Shown here piece after piece: positions 17,211 to 25,543 of a stretch of DNA of 64,000 nt. The notes below the pieces were generated by a model, which had not been told where the DNA came from, made no database searches, and saw only the letters and a list, made by a program, of their open reading frames with translations. A program made the translations under genes and the position numbers. Numbering within the stretch: position 1 is the first letter of the stretch; every line of letters starts with the position of its first letter. The stretch comes from Pseudomonas sp. RIT288 (GTDB taxonomy: Bacteria; Pseudomonadota; Gammaproteobacteria; Pseudomonadales; Pseudomonadaceae). Where the stretch lies: contig NZ_JFYN01000043.1 in the NCBI RefSeq assembly GCF_000631985.1, forward strand, positions 62,001 through 126,000, written 5' to 3'.

Positions 17211-17750
17211 TTATCCGATAACGCTTGAAACGTTCTTGCTGTAGCCGCTGCCGGCCTCCGTCAGATTCGCGTAAAAGATACAGCCGATCAGTCTCGCGAA
17301 CAGGCCTAACGTGTCTGCCAGATCCGGGTCATCGAAAATCACCGCCCTGGAGTCCAGTGCACACAGCGCGCCCCAAAGTTGTCCGTCGGGCAGGAAAATA
17401 GGGGCTCCTGCGTAGCTTTCAATCAAATATTGCTTCACCACAGGGCGTGTCGAAAACCTGCCATCGCGACTTATCTGCGGCACGAAAAGCACCTGGGGGT
17501 CTCTGCGAAACTCGCTGCACAGCGTGGTCTCCAGTTCCAGCGTGTCGCCGGTGTTGATTCCAAGTTCGATCGGATCGAAGGCGGAACAGACGATCCAGTC
17601 CGTGTCGGTGAATTTTGCGATCGCCGCGAAACGCGTCCCGGTCATGCGTGTAACGAGCTGCAGAATATTGGTCGTAGCTTCTATTTCAGCGATAGAGGAA
17701 CGTTCCTCTGCGCTTAGCAACGCTCTGTCAATGGTGTCACTGAGGGGCAT
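17211..17750 (-). CDS. GAF-domain protein
   Basis: 179 residues from ATG 17750 (MPLSDTIDRALL), chosen because CCGGAGA lies about eight bases upstream; an ATG at 17768 would add six residues. It is a single GAF domain of the free-standing type: LVTRMTGTRFAAIAKF, DTDWIVCSAFDPIELG, and SYAGAPIFLPDGQLWGALCA. Similar domains precede GGDEF or histidine kinase modules; here no output domain is attached. It may sense a small ligand or redox state. Partner unknown. Confidence 0.8.
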   Translation of the reverse strand: MPLSDTIDRALLSAEERSSIAEIEATTNILQLVTRMTGTRFAAIAKFTDTDWIVCSAFDPIELGINTGDTLELETTLCSEFRRDPQVLFVPQISRDGRFSTRPVVKQYLIESYAGAPIFLPDGQLWGALCALDSRAVIFDDPDLADTLGLFARLIGCIFYANLTEAGSGYSKNVSSVIG

Positions 17751-18012
17751 GCATTGTTCTCCGGTCATGATTTTTCGAGTTGGCGACTGCTAAACGCTTT
17801 TGAAACTGCCCGTTTTGATACTAAACAAAACGGATTCGTTCACATGAAAGGTTCCTGATGGCTGCAATAGCGAAGGATCATTGGCGTCTGATCGTGCGGG
17901 CAGCGGAATCGACTGCTGAGCAGATCCTGGAGCAGGTATCAGAAGCGGCAGTCTGGCCCAGCTAAACGCCACGGCTACGCAAGTCTTCCCTGCGGACTTG
18001 GCTCCAGGACTT
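17751..18012. other. Intergenic region
   Basis: It contains the presumed promoter of the GAF gene. A minus-strand reading frame here has low-quality composition and is not accepted as a gene. Confidence 0.35.
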
Positions 18013-18262
18013 TCATGCAATGGCATCGTTCAGGTTGACTTGAGCGCTACTGGAAAACACCTGCAAGAGTTCAGACAGCGTGCCTGACGAATAGTAAACG
18101 TGACGATCAACATCCTGACTTTTCAGCTGCAGGGCTTTCAAGGCATCGACCAGAATATGCGTCTTGTTTGGAGAGTCGAGCCCAAGGTCAATTTCCAGAT
18201 GAGCGATCAATATCGCTCCAGTCCACAGTCCGAAGGCTGTGTTTATTGATCAGTTCGAGCAC
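18013..18262 (-). pseudogene. Possible frameshifted small gene downstream of TetR gene
   Basis: Two overlapping minus-strand frames look protein-like and would join into one if a single base were changed near 18205-18212. The upstream frame reads VLELINKHSLRTVDWSDI and then soon stops. The downstream frame continues IAHLEIDLGLDSPNKTHIL and ends SSSAQVNLNDAIA. The joined protein would be about 82 residues. No clear ribosome binding site and no family recognised. It could also be a short intact gene from the TTG at 18210 (65 residues) or chance. Confidence 0.3.
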
Positions 18263-18287
18263 CGTGGCAGCCCGTTGCAGGTCAACA

Positions 18288-18917
18288 CTAAATACCGTGC
18301 GCTGCGATGAACATTGCGACGGCCGACCGGCAATAGGATTCAACTTCATTGTCGTCCTTTGCTTTCGCTTCATCGAAGCGGGCGATCATCAGGAGATCGG
18401 ACCCTTTGATAAGCGCGGCAAACAAGCGGGCAGACGCTAAAGGGTCGGGCACGTTTAGCATCGCCTCCGCGTGCAACTGACGCAAAAGGGCCTCGATCTG
18501 GGCAGTGACATAGGCGGGACCGGCTTCGTAATGGAGCTTGCTCAACGACTTTTGCTTCGTCTTGTCGACCATGATCATGGCTTCAACACTGCGCACTTCC
18601 GGACTCAACAACGTGCGCAGCAGGAATGTCCCCACCGCCATCAGCTGATCTGCAGCCGAACCGTCGACGCCTTCAACAATGGCCTGTGGTGCAAACTGAT
18701 GGCAGTGGGCCGCGATGGCCGCGCTGAACAGCGCCTCCTTGTTCTCGAAGTGTCGGTAGATGCTTAGCTTGGATATTTTTGCCCGCTGGGCGACCTTGTC
18801 CATTGTTGTCGCTTGAAATCCCAACTCCACAAACAGTTCGCCGGCGGCGTCGACGATCGATTGGCTGAGCGCCTCGTTGGCTGGCCGGCCGCGCCGGGTC
18901 TGGCTGATTTCGGTCAT
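18288..18917 (-). CDS. TetR/AcrR family transcriptional regulator
   Basis: 209 residues from ATG 18917. TetR proteins start shortly before the HTH; here RGRPANEALSQSIVDAAGEL leads into FQATTMDKVAQRAKISKLSI and YRHFENKEALF (HTH at about residues 32-60). The C-terminal ligand domain ends AVAMFIAAHGI. It is divergent from the flavoprotein gene at 19024 with a 106-base gap carrying two direct repeats, and probably represses the 19-22 kb cassette. Confidence 0.9.
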   Translation of the reverse strand: MTEISQTRRGRPANEALSQSIVDAAGELFVELGFQATTMDKVAQRAKISKLSIYRHFENKEALFSAAIAAHCHQFAPQAIVEGVDGSAADQLMAVGTFLLRTLLSPEVRSVEAMIMVDKTKQKSLSKLHYEAGPAYVTAQIEALLRQLHAEAMLNVPDPLASARLFAALIKGSDLLMIARFDEAKAKDDNEVESYCRSAVAMFIAAHGI

Positions 18918-18927
18918 AAAGATTCCA

Positions 18928-18974
18928 GTACTTGACGGTATCGTAATTTCAGGATTATGGTACTCGAAAGTATC
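18928..18974. promoter_or_regulatory. Two direct-repeat operator-like sites and promoter elements
   Basis: GTACTTGACGGTATC (18928-18942) and GTACTCGAAAGTATC (18960-18974) share the pattern GTACTnGAnnGTATC and start 32 bases apart, about three helical turns. Each has partial dyad symmetry (TAC...GTA). The first overlaps a TTGACG that could be a -35 box, with TTATGG 17 bases later. The position between a TetR gene and its divergent neighbour fits TetR operators. Confidence 0.5.
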
Positions 18975-19023
18975 CAAACAGTAAAACCCAAGTCCCTTCA
19001 GCCACAACGCGGAGCCTATCACC

Positions 19024-19917
19024 ATGAATGACGTCATCATTATCGGCGGCAGTTTTGCGGGTCTTGCCGCCGCACTCCAGCTTGGTCGTGCCCGCCGAAA
19101 AGTCATCGTTCTCGATACCGGCCTTCCGCGTAATCGCTTCGCCGACCACTCGCATGGTTTGCTTGGCCACGATCACAAGCCCCCACTGGAGATTCTGGCC
19201 GAAGCGCGGCAACAGTTGGCGCGCTACCCTACGATCAATCTTGTCACTGCCAGGGCCGAGAGCATCTCCGGCACCATTGACGATTTCTACATCCTCACTG
19301 GTGATGGCGAAAGCCTCAGGGCACGCCGCCTGATTTTGAGTTATGGCGTCGCCGACCAGATGCCTGAACTTCCCGGCTTTGCCGAAGGCTGGGGAACCTC
19401 CATAGTGCCCTGTCCCTATTGCGACGGCTTTGAAGTTGCGGGCCGGCATTGGGGCCTCGTCTGGTCCGGCCCGCCCTCGCACAACTACGTCAGGCTATAC
19501 CACGACTGGACCGACACACTGACAGTCTTCGCCAATGGTCAAGACATTCCACCCGACATCCGGGCCGATCTGGCGCGCCGCGGCATCCCGATCGTCGATG
19601 GCCGGATCACCGAAATCGACCATGACGAGAGCCACAACGCCACTATCAGGCTAGATGCCGGCCCCTCTGTTGCGGTCGACATCTTGTTCGCGCATCCGCG
19701 CAACAAGCCGTCCGCACGTCTGCATGAATCACTGGGCCTCGCCACGATCGATACGCCCCTGGGCATCGCCCTCAAGGTCGACGAGCGCCGCGAAACCAGT
19801 GTGCCCGGCGTCTACGCTGCCGGCGATCTCGCCAATCCTCTCATGGCTTCTGTCAGCACGGCTTCATGGCAAGGTGCGATGGCGGGCATCTTCGCCCAGC
19901 AGTCCATGCTGGTTTGA
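19024..19917 (+). CDS. Thioredoxin-reductase-like FAD flavoprotein (CPYC type)
   Basis: 297 residues. The FAD-binding motif is IIIGGSFAG (G8, G9, G13), and a redox-active CPYC lies at C130-C133 followed by DGFE. The closing FAD motif is VPGVYAAGDLA. Where thioredoxin reductase has its NADPH Rossmann motif (GGGxSA), this protein has GLVWSGPPSHNY, so NADPH binding is doubtful. Such proteins include dithiol oxidases of the GliT/HlmI/DepH group and many uncharacterised members. First gene of a plus-strand cassette controlled by the TetR protein. Confidence 0.85.
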   Translation: MNDVIIIGGSFAGLAAALQLGRARRKVIVLDTGLPRNRFADHSHGLLGHDHKPPLEILAEARQQLARYPTINLVTARAESISGTIDDFYILTGDGESLRARRLILSYGVADQMPELPGFAEGWGTSIVPCPYCDGFEVAGRHWGLVWSGPPSHNYVRLYHDWTDTLTVFANGQDIPPDIRADLARRGIPIVDGRITEIDHDESHNATIRLDAGPSVAVDILFAHPRNKPSARLHESLGLATIDTPLGIALKVDERRETSVPGVYAAGDLANPLMASVSTASWQGAMAGIFAQQSMLV

Positions 19918-19973
19918 GATCAAGCAGCATCGATCACGCCAATTTCAATTTCACAATAGACGCGAGCGCCACC

Positions 19974-20351
19974 ATGGAAGTCCTGAAGAAATTCAAGCCG
20001 CTAGACGATAAGTTCCCGCTTGAGCGCCAACTCGGCATCTCGGCCGCGCCAATCGTACTTATCAACATATTCACGGTCGGTTCCGCCGACGAAGCGGGCT
20101 TCCTGGACGCCTTCAAGGCGGCAGGCGAAACCCTGAAGAAGCAGCCGGGCTTCATTTCCACCCAACTGCACCGCGCGATCGGTGATAGCCCGACCTTCCT
20201 GAACTATGTGGTGTGGGAGTCCACCGAGACGCTCCGCGATGCCTTCGCCCGCCCCGAATTCGTCGCCAAGGTTTCGGCCTATCCGTCATCCGTCGTAGCC
20301 ACCCCGCACCTGTTCCAGAAGGTCGCCGTCCCCGGCTTTTGCACGGCCTGA
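19974..20351 (+). CDS. Antibiotic biosynthesis monooxygenase (ABM) domain protein
   Basis: 125 residues from ATG 19974 (an in-frame extension upstream overlaps the flavoprotein gene and is not protein-like). Key segments are PIVLINIFTVGSADEAGFLD, KKQPGFISTQLHRAI and LNYVVWEST, typical of dimeric alpha+beta-barrel ABM proteins that act as small cofactor-free oxygenases or stress proteins. It lies 56 bases after the flavoprotein gene and is presumably co-transcribed. Confidence 0.85.
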   Translation: MEVLKKFKPLDDKFPLERQLGISAAPIVLINIFTVGSADEAGFLDAFKAAGETLKKQPGFISTQLHRAIGDSPTFLNYVVWESTETLRDAFARPEFVAKVSAYPSSVVATPHLFQKVAVPGFCTA

Positions 20352-20519
20352 CTCCGGAAATATGGCAAGGCGCGATGGCCGGCCCTTCGCCCAGCAGTAG
20401 ATGCCGGCTTGAGAGCAGAGACTGGAGATGAGCATGGAAGCGCACATGTCCAAGACCAGAAACACCGAAGCCAGCATCAGCATTTCTCGCCCGACTATTT
20501 TTGAAAAAGGCTGACACAC
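20352..20519 (+). pseudogene. Relic of a flavoprotein 3' end, plus possible 28-codon ORF
   Basis: Bases about 20361-20413 align closely with 19866-19918, the last codons and stop of the TrxR-like flavoprotein gene (both contain ATGGCAAGG and TTCGCCCAGCAGT, then a TTGAGA end). One base is missing, so WQGAMAG is retained but the frame then shifts. This is a remnant of a second, related gene. After it, 20428-20514 could encode MSMEAHMSKTRNTEASIS and ten more residues. That is not accepted as a gene but is recorded. Confidence 0.55.
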
Positions 20520-21365
20520 ATGGAGTTCGAACACGTCACTTTCGACCTGCCACACGGAACCTTTCATGCGCTGAAGGGCGGCGATCCCGATGGTCAACCG
20601 ACGATCGTCTTGCACGGTTTCCCAGATCATCCGCCAACCGCGAAGCTCTTCCTTGCCGAGCTCGGCCGCCGTGGCCGTCACGTCGTCGCACCCTGGCTTC
20701 GCGGCTACGCGCCGTCCCCGACTGCGGGGCCGTTCGACTTCGCGGCTCTCACCAGCGACGTGCTCGCGCTGATCGACCGTTGGTCTCCGGGGCGCCCCGT
20801 GGAGTTGATTGGCCACGATTGGGGCGCCCTGATCACCTATGACGCCTGCGTCACAGCACCGGAGCGGATCGAACGCGCGGTCGCGCTCGCAATCCCTCAT
20901 CCACTCACGTTCATGAGCCGGCTGACGCACCTCGCTCAGCTACGCCGGAGCTCGTACATGGGGCTCTTTCAACTGCCTGGAAGCGGCTGGATCGCCACCG
21001 CCCGCGATCTTGCCTTCATCGACAGCCTCTGGCGTCAATGGTCGCCCGGCTTCTCGCTCGATCCCGCGCTCAAGGCAGAGCTACACGAGCATCTGCGCAA
21101 GAGCATGCCCGCGCCCCTAAAGTATTACCGGGCGATGCTGCGCCCCGGCATGATTGGTGCGACGCGACGCATGTCTCAGCCGATCACGGTGCCCCTGTTG
21201 CAGCTTCACGGTGCCAACGACGGCTGCATCCTCCCCGCGCATGTCGAAGACCGACATCGGTTCGCCGCCCCGCACGCGATGGAAGTCGTCCCCGGCGTCG
21301 GTCACTTCCTGCACATCGAGGCCCCTGAGGCGATCGCGGAACGGATCGCGGCATGGGCCAGGTAG
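20520..21365 (+). CDS. Alpha/beta hydrolase, epoxide-hydrolase-like
   Basis: 281 residues, cytoplasmic (no signal peptide). HGFPD forms the oxyanion region (32-36). The nucleophile elbow is IGHDWGA with Asp100. The late acid is probably in HGANDG and the His in GVGHFLH (H262). Asp at the elbow indicates epoxide hydrolase or dehalogenase chemistry rather than esterase chemistry. It is part of the TetR-linked cassette. Confidence 0.85.
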   Translation: MEFEHVTFDLPHGTFHALKGGDPDGQPTIVLHGFPDHPPTAKLFLAELGRRGRHVVAPWLRGYAPSPTAGPFDFAALTSDVLALIDRWSPGRPVELIGHDWGALITYDACVTAPERIERAVALAIPHPLTFMSRLTHLAQLRRSSYMGLFQLPGSGWIATARDLAFIDSLWRQWSPGFSLDPALKAELHEHLRKSMPAPLKYYRAMLRPGMIGATRRMSQPITVPLLQLHGANDGCILPAHVEDRHRFAAPHAMEVVPGVGHFLHIEAPEAIAERIAAWAR

Positions 21366-21430
21366 CGTCCTATCCTCCTTGCCTCGATCAAAGGCTAGCG
21401 GGTTAAAACGAATCAAAACGAGGAGATGTC

Positions 21431-22303
21431 ATGACAGAGCAAAAAGCCTATCAGGTCGCCGACTGGAATGGCGAAAGCGGAGAGTACTGGGCCGCCAACC
21501 AGGCCCGGCTCGACGCCATGTTTGCGGTATTTGGCCAGGCTGCGATAGAAGCCGCGGCGCCCGTCACGGGCGAACGCGTGCTTGACGTCGGTTGTGGCGC
21601 GGGCGCGTCGAGTCTGGCTCTGGCCGCCCGCGTCGGGGCGGGCGGCCATGTGCTGGCCGTGGACATATCCGAACCGCTGATTGAACGAGCGCGCGAGCTT
21701 GCGCCGCAGGATACGCCGGTCCTGTTTCAGGTGGCCGACGCCAGTAGCGCCAAGCTACCCGAGGGCGCGTTTGACATCCTTTTCTCGCGTTTCGGGGTGA
21801 TGTTCTTCGACGATCCGACAGGGGCGTTCGCCCATATGCGACGCGCGCTCCGGCCGGGCGGGCGGGTCGCTTTCATCTGCTGGCGCGGCGTGGCCGAGAA
21901 CGATTGGGTACGCCTGCCGATGGGCGCGATCAGGGGCATCGTCCCGCCGATCGCACCGCCTGATCCCGAAGCACCCGGACCATTCTCGTTCGGTGACCGG
22001 GGGCGCGTGACACGTATCCTGACGGAGGCTGGCTTTACCGATATCACTTTTGCGCCGTTCGATGTGTCCATCCCATTCGGCGAAGGCGAGACTCGGGATG
22101 CGGCAATCGACGACGCGGTAAGGATGGCGTTCGAGGGCGGCCCGCTGTCGCTTGTGCTCGCGCATCAAACCGATGACATCCGTGACCACGCCTGGGCCGC
22201 AGTTCGTGCCGCCTTCGCCGACCTCCCCGGCGAGCGGTCGGTGATGATCGACGGCGCGGCCTGGATCGTCATGGCATGTAATCCGGCAGCCAGCGCTTGT
22301 TAG
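21431..22303 (+). CDS. Class I SAM-dependent methyltransferase
   Basis: 290 residues; GAGGAG lies six bases before the ATG. SAM motif I is VLDVGCGAGASS (residues 50-61), followed by LAVDISEPLIERA, VADASSAKLPEGAFD and FSRFGVMFFDDP, typical of UbiE/Methyltransf_11-25 proteins. The substrate is unknown. It is the last gene of the cassette, followed by two stem-loops. Confidence 0.88.
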   Translation: MTEQKAYQVADWNGESGEYWAANQARLDAMFAVFGQAAIEAAAPVTGERVLDVGCGAGASSLALAARVGAGGHVLAVDISEPLIERARELAPQDTPVLFQVADASSAKLPEGAFDILFSRFGVMFFDDPTGAFAHMRRALRPGGRVAFICWRGVAENDWVRLPMGAIRGIVPPIAPPDPEAPGPFSFGDRGRVTRILTEAGFTDITFAPFDVSIPFGEGETRDAAIDDAVRMAFEGGPLSLVLAHQTDDIRDHAWAAVRAAFADLPGERSVMIDGAAWIVMACNPAASAC

Positions 22304-22467
22304 CATGGATGACGTCCCCGTTCAGTAGAGCAGGGCAACTTTGGCAAATTAGATTGATGTCCCTTTTGGTTTGGTGATCCGTCCTTGGCAAAAGCGAATA
22401 CTCTGCAATGGTCTTAATCGGTTGTGGATTCAACCGGTCGACGCAACAGATTGGCTAAAACGTTCAG

Positions 22468-22516
22468 CGGGTGTTCCCCACACCCGTTGAAGGTGCCCAC
22501 CAAGGGCACCATTTTT
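22468..22516 (+). terminator. Two adjacent stem-loops ending the cassette
   Basis: CGGGTGT/ACACCCG (22468-22486, loop TCCCC) is followed by GGTGCCC/GGGCACC (22492-22510, loop ACCAA) and ATTTTT. The second is a good intrinsic terminator for the methyltransferase transcript. Confidence 0.7.
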
Positions 22517-22540
22517 CAGTTCTATCCGGCATGGGGTGAC

Positions 22541-23542
22541 TTAAAGCAAGTCTTCAGGCTGCATCGTCAAAATGATTTTCCCGACGTTCTGGGAAGACTC
22601 CATCCGGCGGTGAGCATCGGCAGCCCTTGAAAGCGCAAACGTGCTGTCGACAACCGGCTCAAGGCTTCCGGCACCCTCGAAGCGATCAAGCCAGTGCTCG
22701 CGGAAACGCTTGATCATTTCGTGCTTCTCCGGTTGCGTGCGCGACTTCATGACCGTACCGATGATTTGCACGTGGCGGTAAAGAATATCTTCCAGCGCTA
22801 CGGTCACGTTGCCGCCTCCGCCAAGGATGCCTACCTGAACCAAGCGGCCGCCCTTTGCAAGGGACGCGATGTTGCGGGCGAAGTAGGGCTCACCGATAAA
22901 GTCGATGATGACATCGACGCCGCGACCCTGGGTTTTGTCGGCAATCACGTCAGCGAAATCCTGCGTCTTGTAGTCGATCGCCACGTCAGCGCCCAAATGT
23001 TCGACACGCGCCAACTTGCTGCCTTCGGTCGTCGCATACACCGTGGCGCCTGTGGCATAAGCCAACTGCACCGCAGCAGACCCGACGCCGCCGGCGGCCG
23101 CATGAATCAACACCGAATCACCGGACTTGAGCCGAGCCAGGTGCATCATCGCTTCATGGGCCGTGACGAAGACCTCGGGAATGGCCGCCGCGTGTACATA
23201 GTCAAGCTGCGCGGGAATGTGCATGGCCATGCGGTAATCAATGCGTGCCTGTTCGGCGTAGGCACCGCCTCCGACCACGCCCATGACGCGATCTCCCACC
23301 TCGAACCCCGTGACCGCGCTACCTTTGCCGATCACTTCGCCGGCGATTTCCAGGCCGATGATCAGCGAGTCACCGAAGTTCGGATGGCCGTAGCCACCGG
23401 TCCGGTGAGTCAGGTCCGCACGGTTCACCCCGGCGGCATAGACACGCACCAGCAGGTCGTGAGGACGGACTTCAGGATTGGCGACCTCTACGAGTTCCAG
23501 GACGTCTGGCGCACCAAACTCTTTGATGTTGATGGCTTTCAT
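22541..23542 (-). CDS. NAD(P)H-quinone oxidoreductase / zinc-less MDR alcohol dehydrogenase (PIG3-like)
   Basis: 333 residues of the quinone-oxidoreductase branch of the MDR superfamily. N-terminal GroES-like part: VRVYAAGVNRADLTHRTGGY. Nucleotide-binding motif: LIHAAAGGVGSAAVQLA. No catalytic-zinc Cys/His set is seen. The ATG directly abuts the stop codon of the CMD gene (TGAATG), so translation is probably coupled. With the aldehyde dehydrogenase it suggests detoxification of quinones, enones or aldehydes. Confidence 0.9.
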   Translation of the reverse strand: MKAINIKEFGAPDVLELVEVANPEVRPHDLLVRVYAAGVNRADLTHRTGGYGHPNFGDSLIIGLEIAGEVIGKGSAVTGFEVGDRVMGVVGGGAYAEQARIDYRMAMHIPAQLDYVHAAAIPEVFVTAHEAMMHLARLKSGDSVLIHAAAGGVGSAAVQLAYATGATVYATTEGSKLARVEHLGADVAIDYKTQDFADVIADKTQGRGVDVIIDFIGEPYFARNIASLAKGGRLVQVGILGGGGNVTVALEDILYRHVQIIGTVMKSRTQPEKHEMIKRFREHWLDRFEGAGSLEPVVDSTFALSRAADAHRRMESSQNVGKIILTMQPEDLL

Positions 23543-23875
23543 TCAGTTGTTCTCCGTTTCGCTGAACGTGGCGCTGGCGATAGCCGATGCGGTGATGGCG
23601 CCAGGGAAGCCCACGTAAAACGCCAGGTGCGTGATCGCTGCCGCCAGTTCGTCATGGGTTACACCGTTGCCAGCCGCCCGGCGTAAGTGAGCAGGCAACT
23701 CCTCCGAGTGACCACCGGCAATCAATGCCGCCACGGTGATCAGGCTACGGTCGCGCGGGGACAGCGCCGGATCGCTCCAGATTTGCGGATAAAGCGTTGA
23801 GTCGACGAATTGCGCCAGCTTCGGCGTGAATGCGCGCGCTGCTTCGCGAGGACTGTTGAAGTTGAGCTTGGACAT
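23543..23875 (-). CDS. Carboxymuconolactone decarboxylase-family protein
   Basis: 110 residues. SPRDRSLITVAALIAGGHSEE followed by LPAHLRRAAGNGVTHDELAAA is the CMD core. The CxxC of peroxidase-type (AhpD) members is absent, so it resembles the gamma-CMD or YurZ side of the family. Middle gene of a three-gene operon between aldehyde dehydrogenase (11-base gap) and quinone oxidoreductase (abutting). Confidence 0.88.
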   Translation of the reverse strand: MSKLNFNSPREAARAFTPKLAQFVDSTLYPQIWSDPALSPRDRSLITVAALIAGGHSEELPAHLRRAAGNGVTHDELAAAITHLAFYVGFPGAITASAIASATFSETENN

Positions 23876-23886
23876 GGGCGAGTTCC

Positions 23887-25323
23887 TTAAACCTGGCTGA
23901 TGAATTTGTGAGTGAGATAGTGCTCGATGCCTTCAATGCCACCTTCGGAGCCGTGACCGCTTTCTTTCATGCCGCCGAACGGGAGCTCGGTCGCGACGAT
24001 GCGGTATTGATTGATCCCGATCATCCCGGCCTCCAATCCATCAGCGACATCAATGGCCGTGCGCGCGCTGGAGGTGAACGCGTAGGCCGAAAGTCCGTAG
24101 GGCAGGCGGTTGGCTTCTTGCAGTCCATCGGCCAGTTCATCGAACGGCATCAGTACGGCGATGGGGCCGAAGGGTTCTTCGTGCATGACGCGGGCGCTCA
24201 TCGGCACATCCGCCAGAACCGTGGGTTGGAAGAAGTAGCCTTCGCCTGACAGGGCTTCGCCACCGACCAGTACCCGTGCACCTTTTTCAACGGCATCGGC
24301 GACCAGTTCTTCCATTTTTGCCAATTGCCTTGGGTTGGCCAGGGGGCCGACCTGGGTGTCCGGATGCAGGCCGTCACCGATTCTCAGCGCTTGGGTCGCA
24401 GCGACAAAATGATCGACAAAGGCTTGATAGGCGCCACGCTGGATCAGAAACCGAGTGGACGAAATGCACACCTGCCCGGTGCCGCGAAAGCGGTTCGCGA
24501 CGCCTTCGATGGCGGCTTTTTCAATGTCGCCATCCTCGAACACCAGCACCGGTCCGTGTCCACCGAGTTCAAGGGTGATGGGCTTCACGCCTTCGGCAGC
24601 GCGTGCAGACAGCAGGCGACCGATCGGCACTGAACCGGTGAAGGTCACTTTGCGAATGATCGGCGAGGCGATCAGATGGCTGGACACTTGATCTGGTACG
24701 CCGAAGACCACTTGCAGCACACCCTTGGGCAATCCTGCATCGTCGAGTGCACGCGCCAGGGCCAGTGCTGTGGAGGGGCTTTCCTCACCGGGTTTGAGGA
24801 TGACGCTGCAACCGGCGGCCAGTGCTGCCGAGAGCTTGCGTGCCGGGGTGATGGCCGGGAAATTCCACGGTGTGAATGCGGCGACTGGGCCGATGGCCTG
24901 GCGTTTGACAAGTTGCAGTACGCCTGGCCGATTGGCCGGAACCACACGGCCATCGATACGTCGGGCGCTTTCGGCGAACCATTCGAAATACTCCGCCGCA
25001 CGAGTCACTTCATCCAGGCTTTCATTCAGCGGCTTACCTTCCTCCAGGGTCATCTGCGTGGCAATCTGCGGTGCACGCTCGAGGATCAGGTCGGCGGCAC
25101 GCTTGAGGATTTTTGCGCGTTTGTCAGGCACGGTCTGACGCCATTGTTCGAAGCTCAGGCGAGTCACTTCAAGGGCGTGATCAAGGTCGTCTGCGGTGGC
25201 GAGAGGGACGCGGCCGATTTCCCGGCCGGTTGCCGGGTTGACGACAGCGGCGGTATCGCGCCCTTCGGCACTGATCCATTCACCACCGATGAAAAGATAA
25301 AGCGGGTCGTAGGAAGTCTTCAT
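23887..25323 (-). CDS. NAD(P)-dependent aldehyde dehydrogenase (succinate-semialdehyde dehydrogenase-like)
   Basis: 478 residues, full length. Catalytic residues are in place: N154 in FTPWNF, E252 in LELGGHGP, C286 in GQVCISSTR. It ends EGIEHYLTHKFISQV, as in GabD-type enzymes. Lead gene of an operon with the CMD-like and quinone oxidoreductase genes, divergent from a LysR gene. Whether the substrate is succinate semialdehyde is uncertain; GabD-like annotations cover many aldehydes. Confidence 0.9.
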   Translation of the reverse strand: MKTSYDPLYLFIGGEWISAEGRDTAAVVNPATGREIGRVPLATADDLDHALEVTRLSFEQWRQTVPDKRAKILKRAADLILERAPQIATQMTLEEGKPLNESLDEVTRAAEYFEWFAESARRIDGRVVPANRPGVLQLVKRQAIGPVAAFTPWNFPAITPARKLSAALAAGCSVILKPGEESPSTALALARALDDAGLPKGVLQVVFGVPDQVSSHLIASPIIRKVTFTGSVPIGRLLSARAAEGVKPITLELGGHGPVLVFEDGDIEKAAIEGVANRFRGTGQVCISSTRFLIQRGAYQAFVDHFVAATQALRIGDGLHPDTQVGPLANPRQLAKMEELVADAVEKGARVLVGGEALSGEGYFFQPTVLADVPMSARVMHEEPFGPIAVLMPFDELADGLQEANRLPYGLSAYAFTSSARTAIDVADGLEAGMIGINQYRIVATELPFGGMKESGHGSEGGIEGIEHYLTHKFISQV

Positions 25324-25543
25324 GATGTGACCTTCAGTTGGTTGTCAGAGATTCGTAAGAAATCCGGCGCCTGTTCAGGCGGCCTGTGCAACCAAGTCTA
25401 TGGAAGGAGCGCCCCTTGATTTAGTCGCGCCGAAGGGAATCATTGTTGTCGCCAGAGGTAATATCGAGCCGCGGGCCGAACGTGTAGCATCCGGAAAAAA
25501 TGCGCGCTATCACGGGTGAGCGTCAGATATCAGGAAGGTCGCG

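Noticed and set aside
22694..23686. A 330-codon plus-strand frame opposite the quinone oxidoreductase
   Set aside because: Antisense to a gene with Rossmann and GroES-like motifs.
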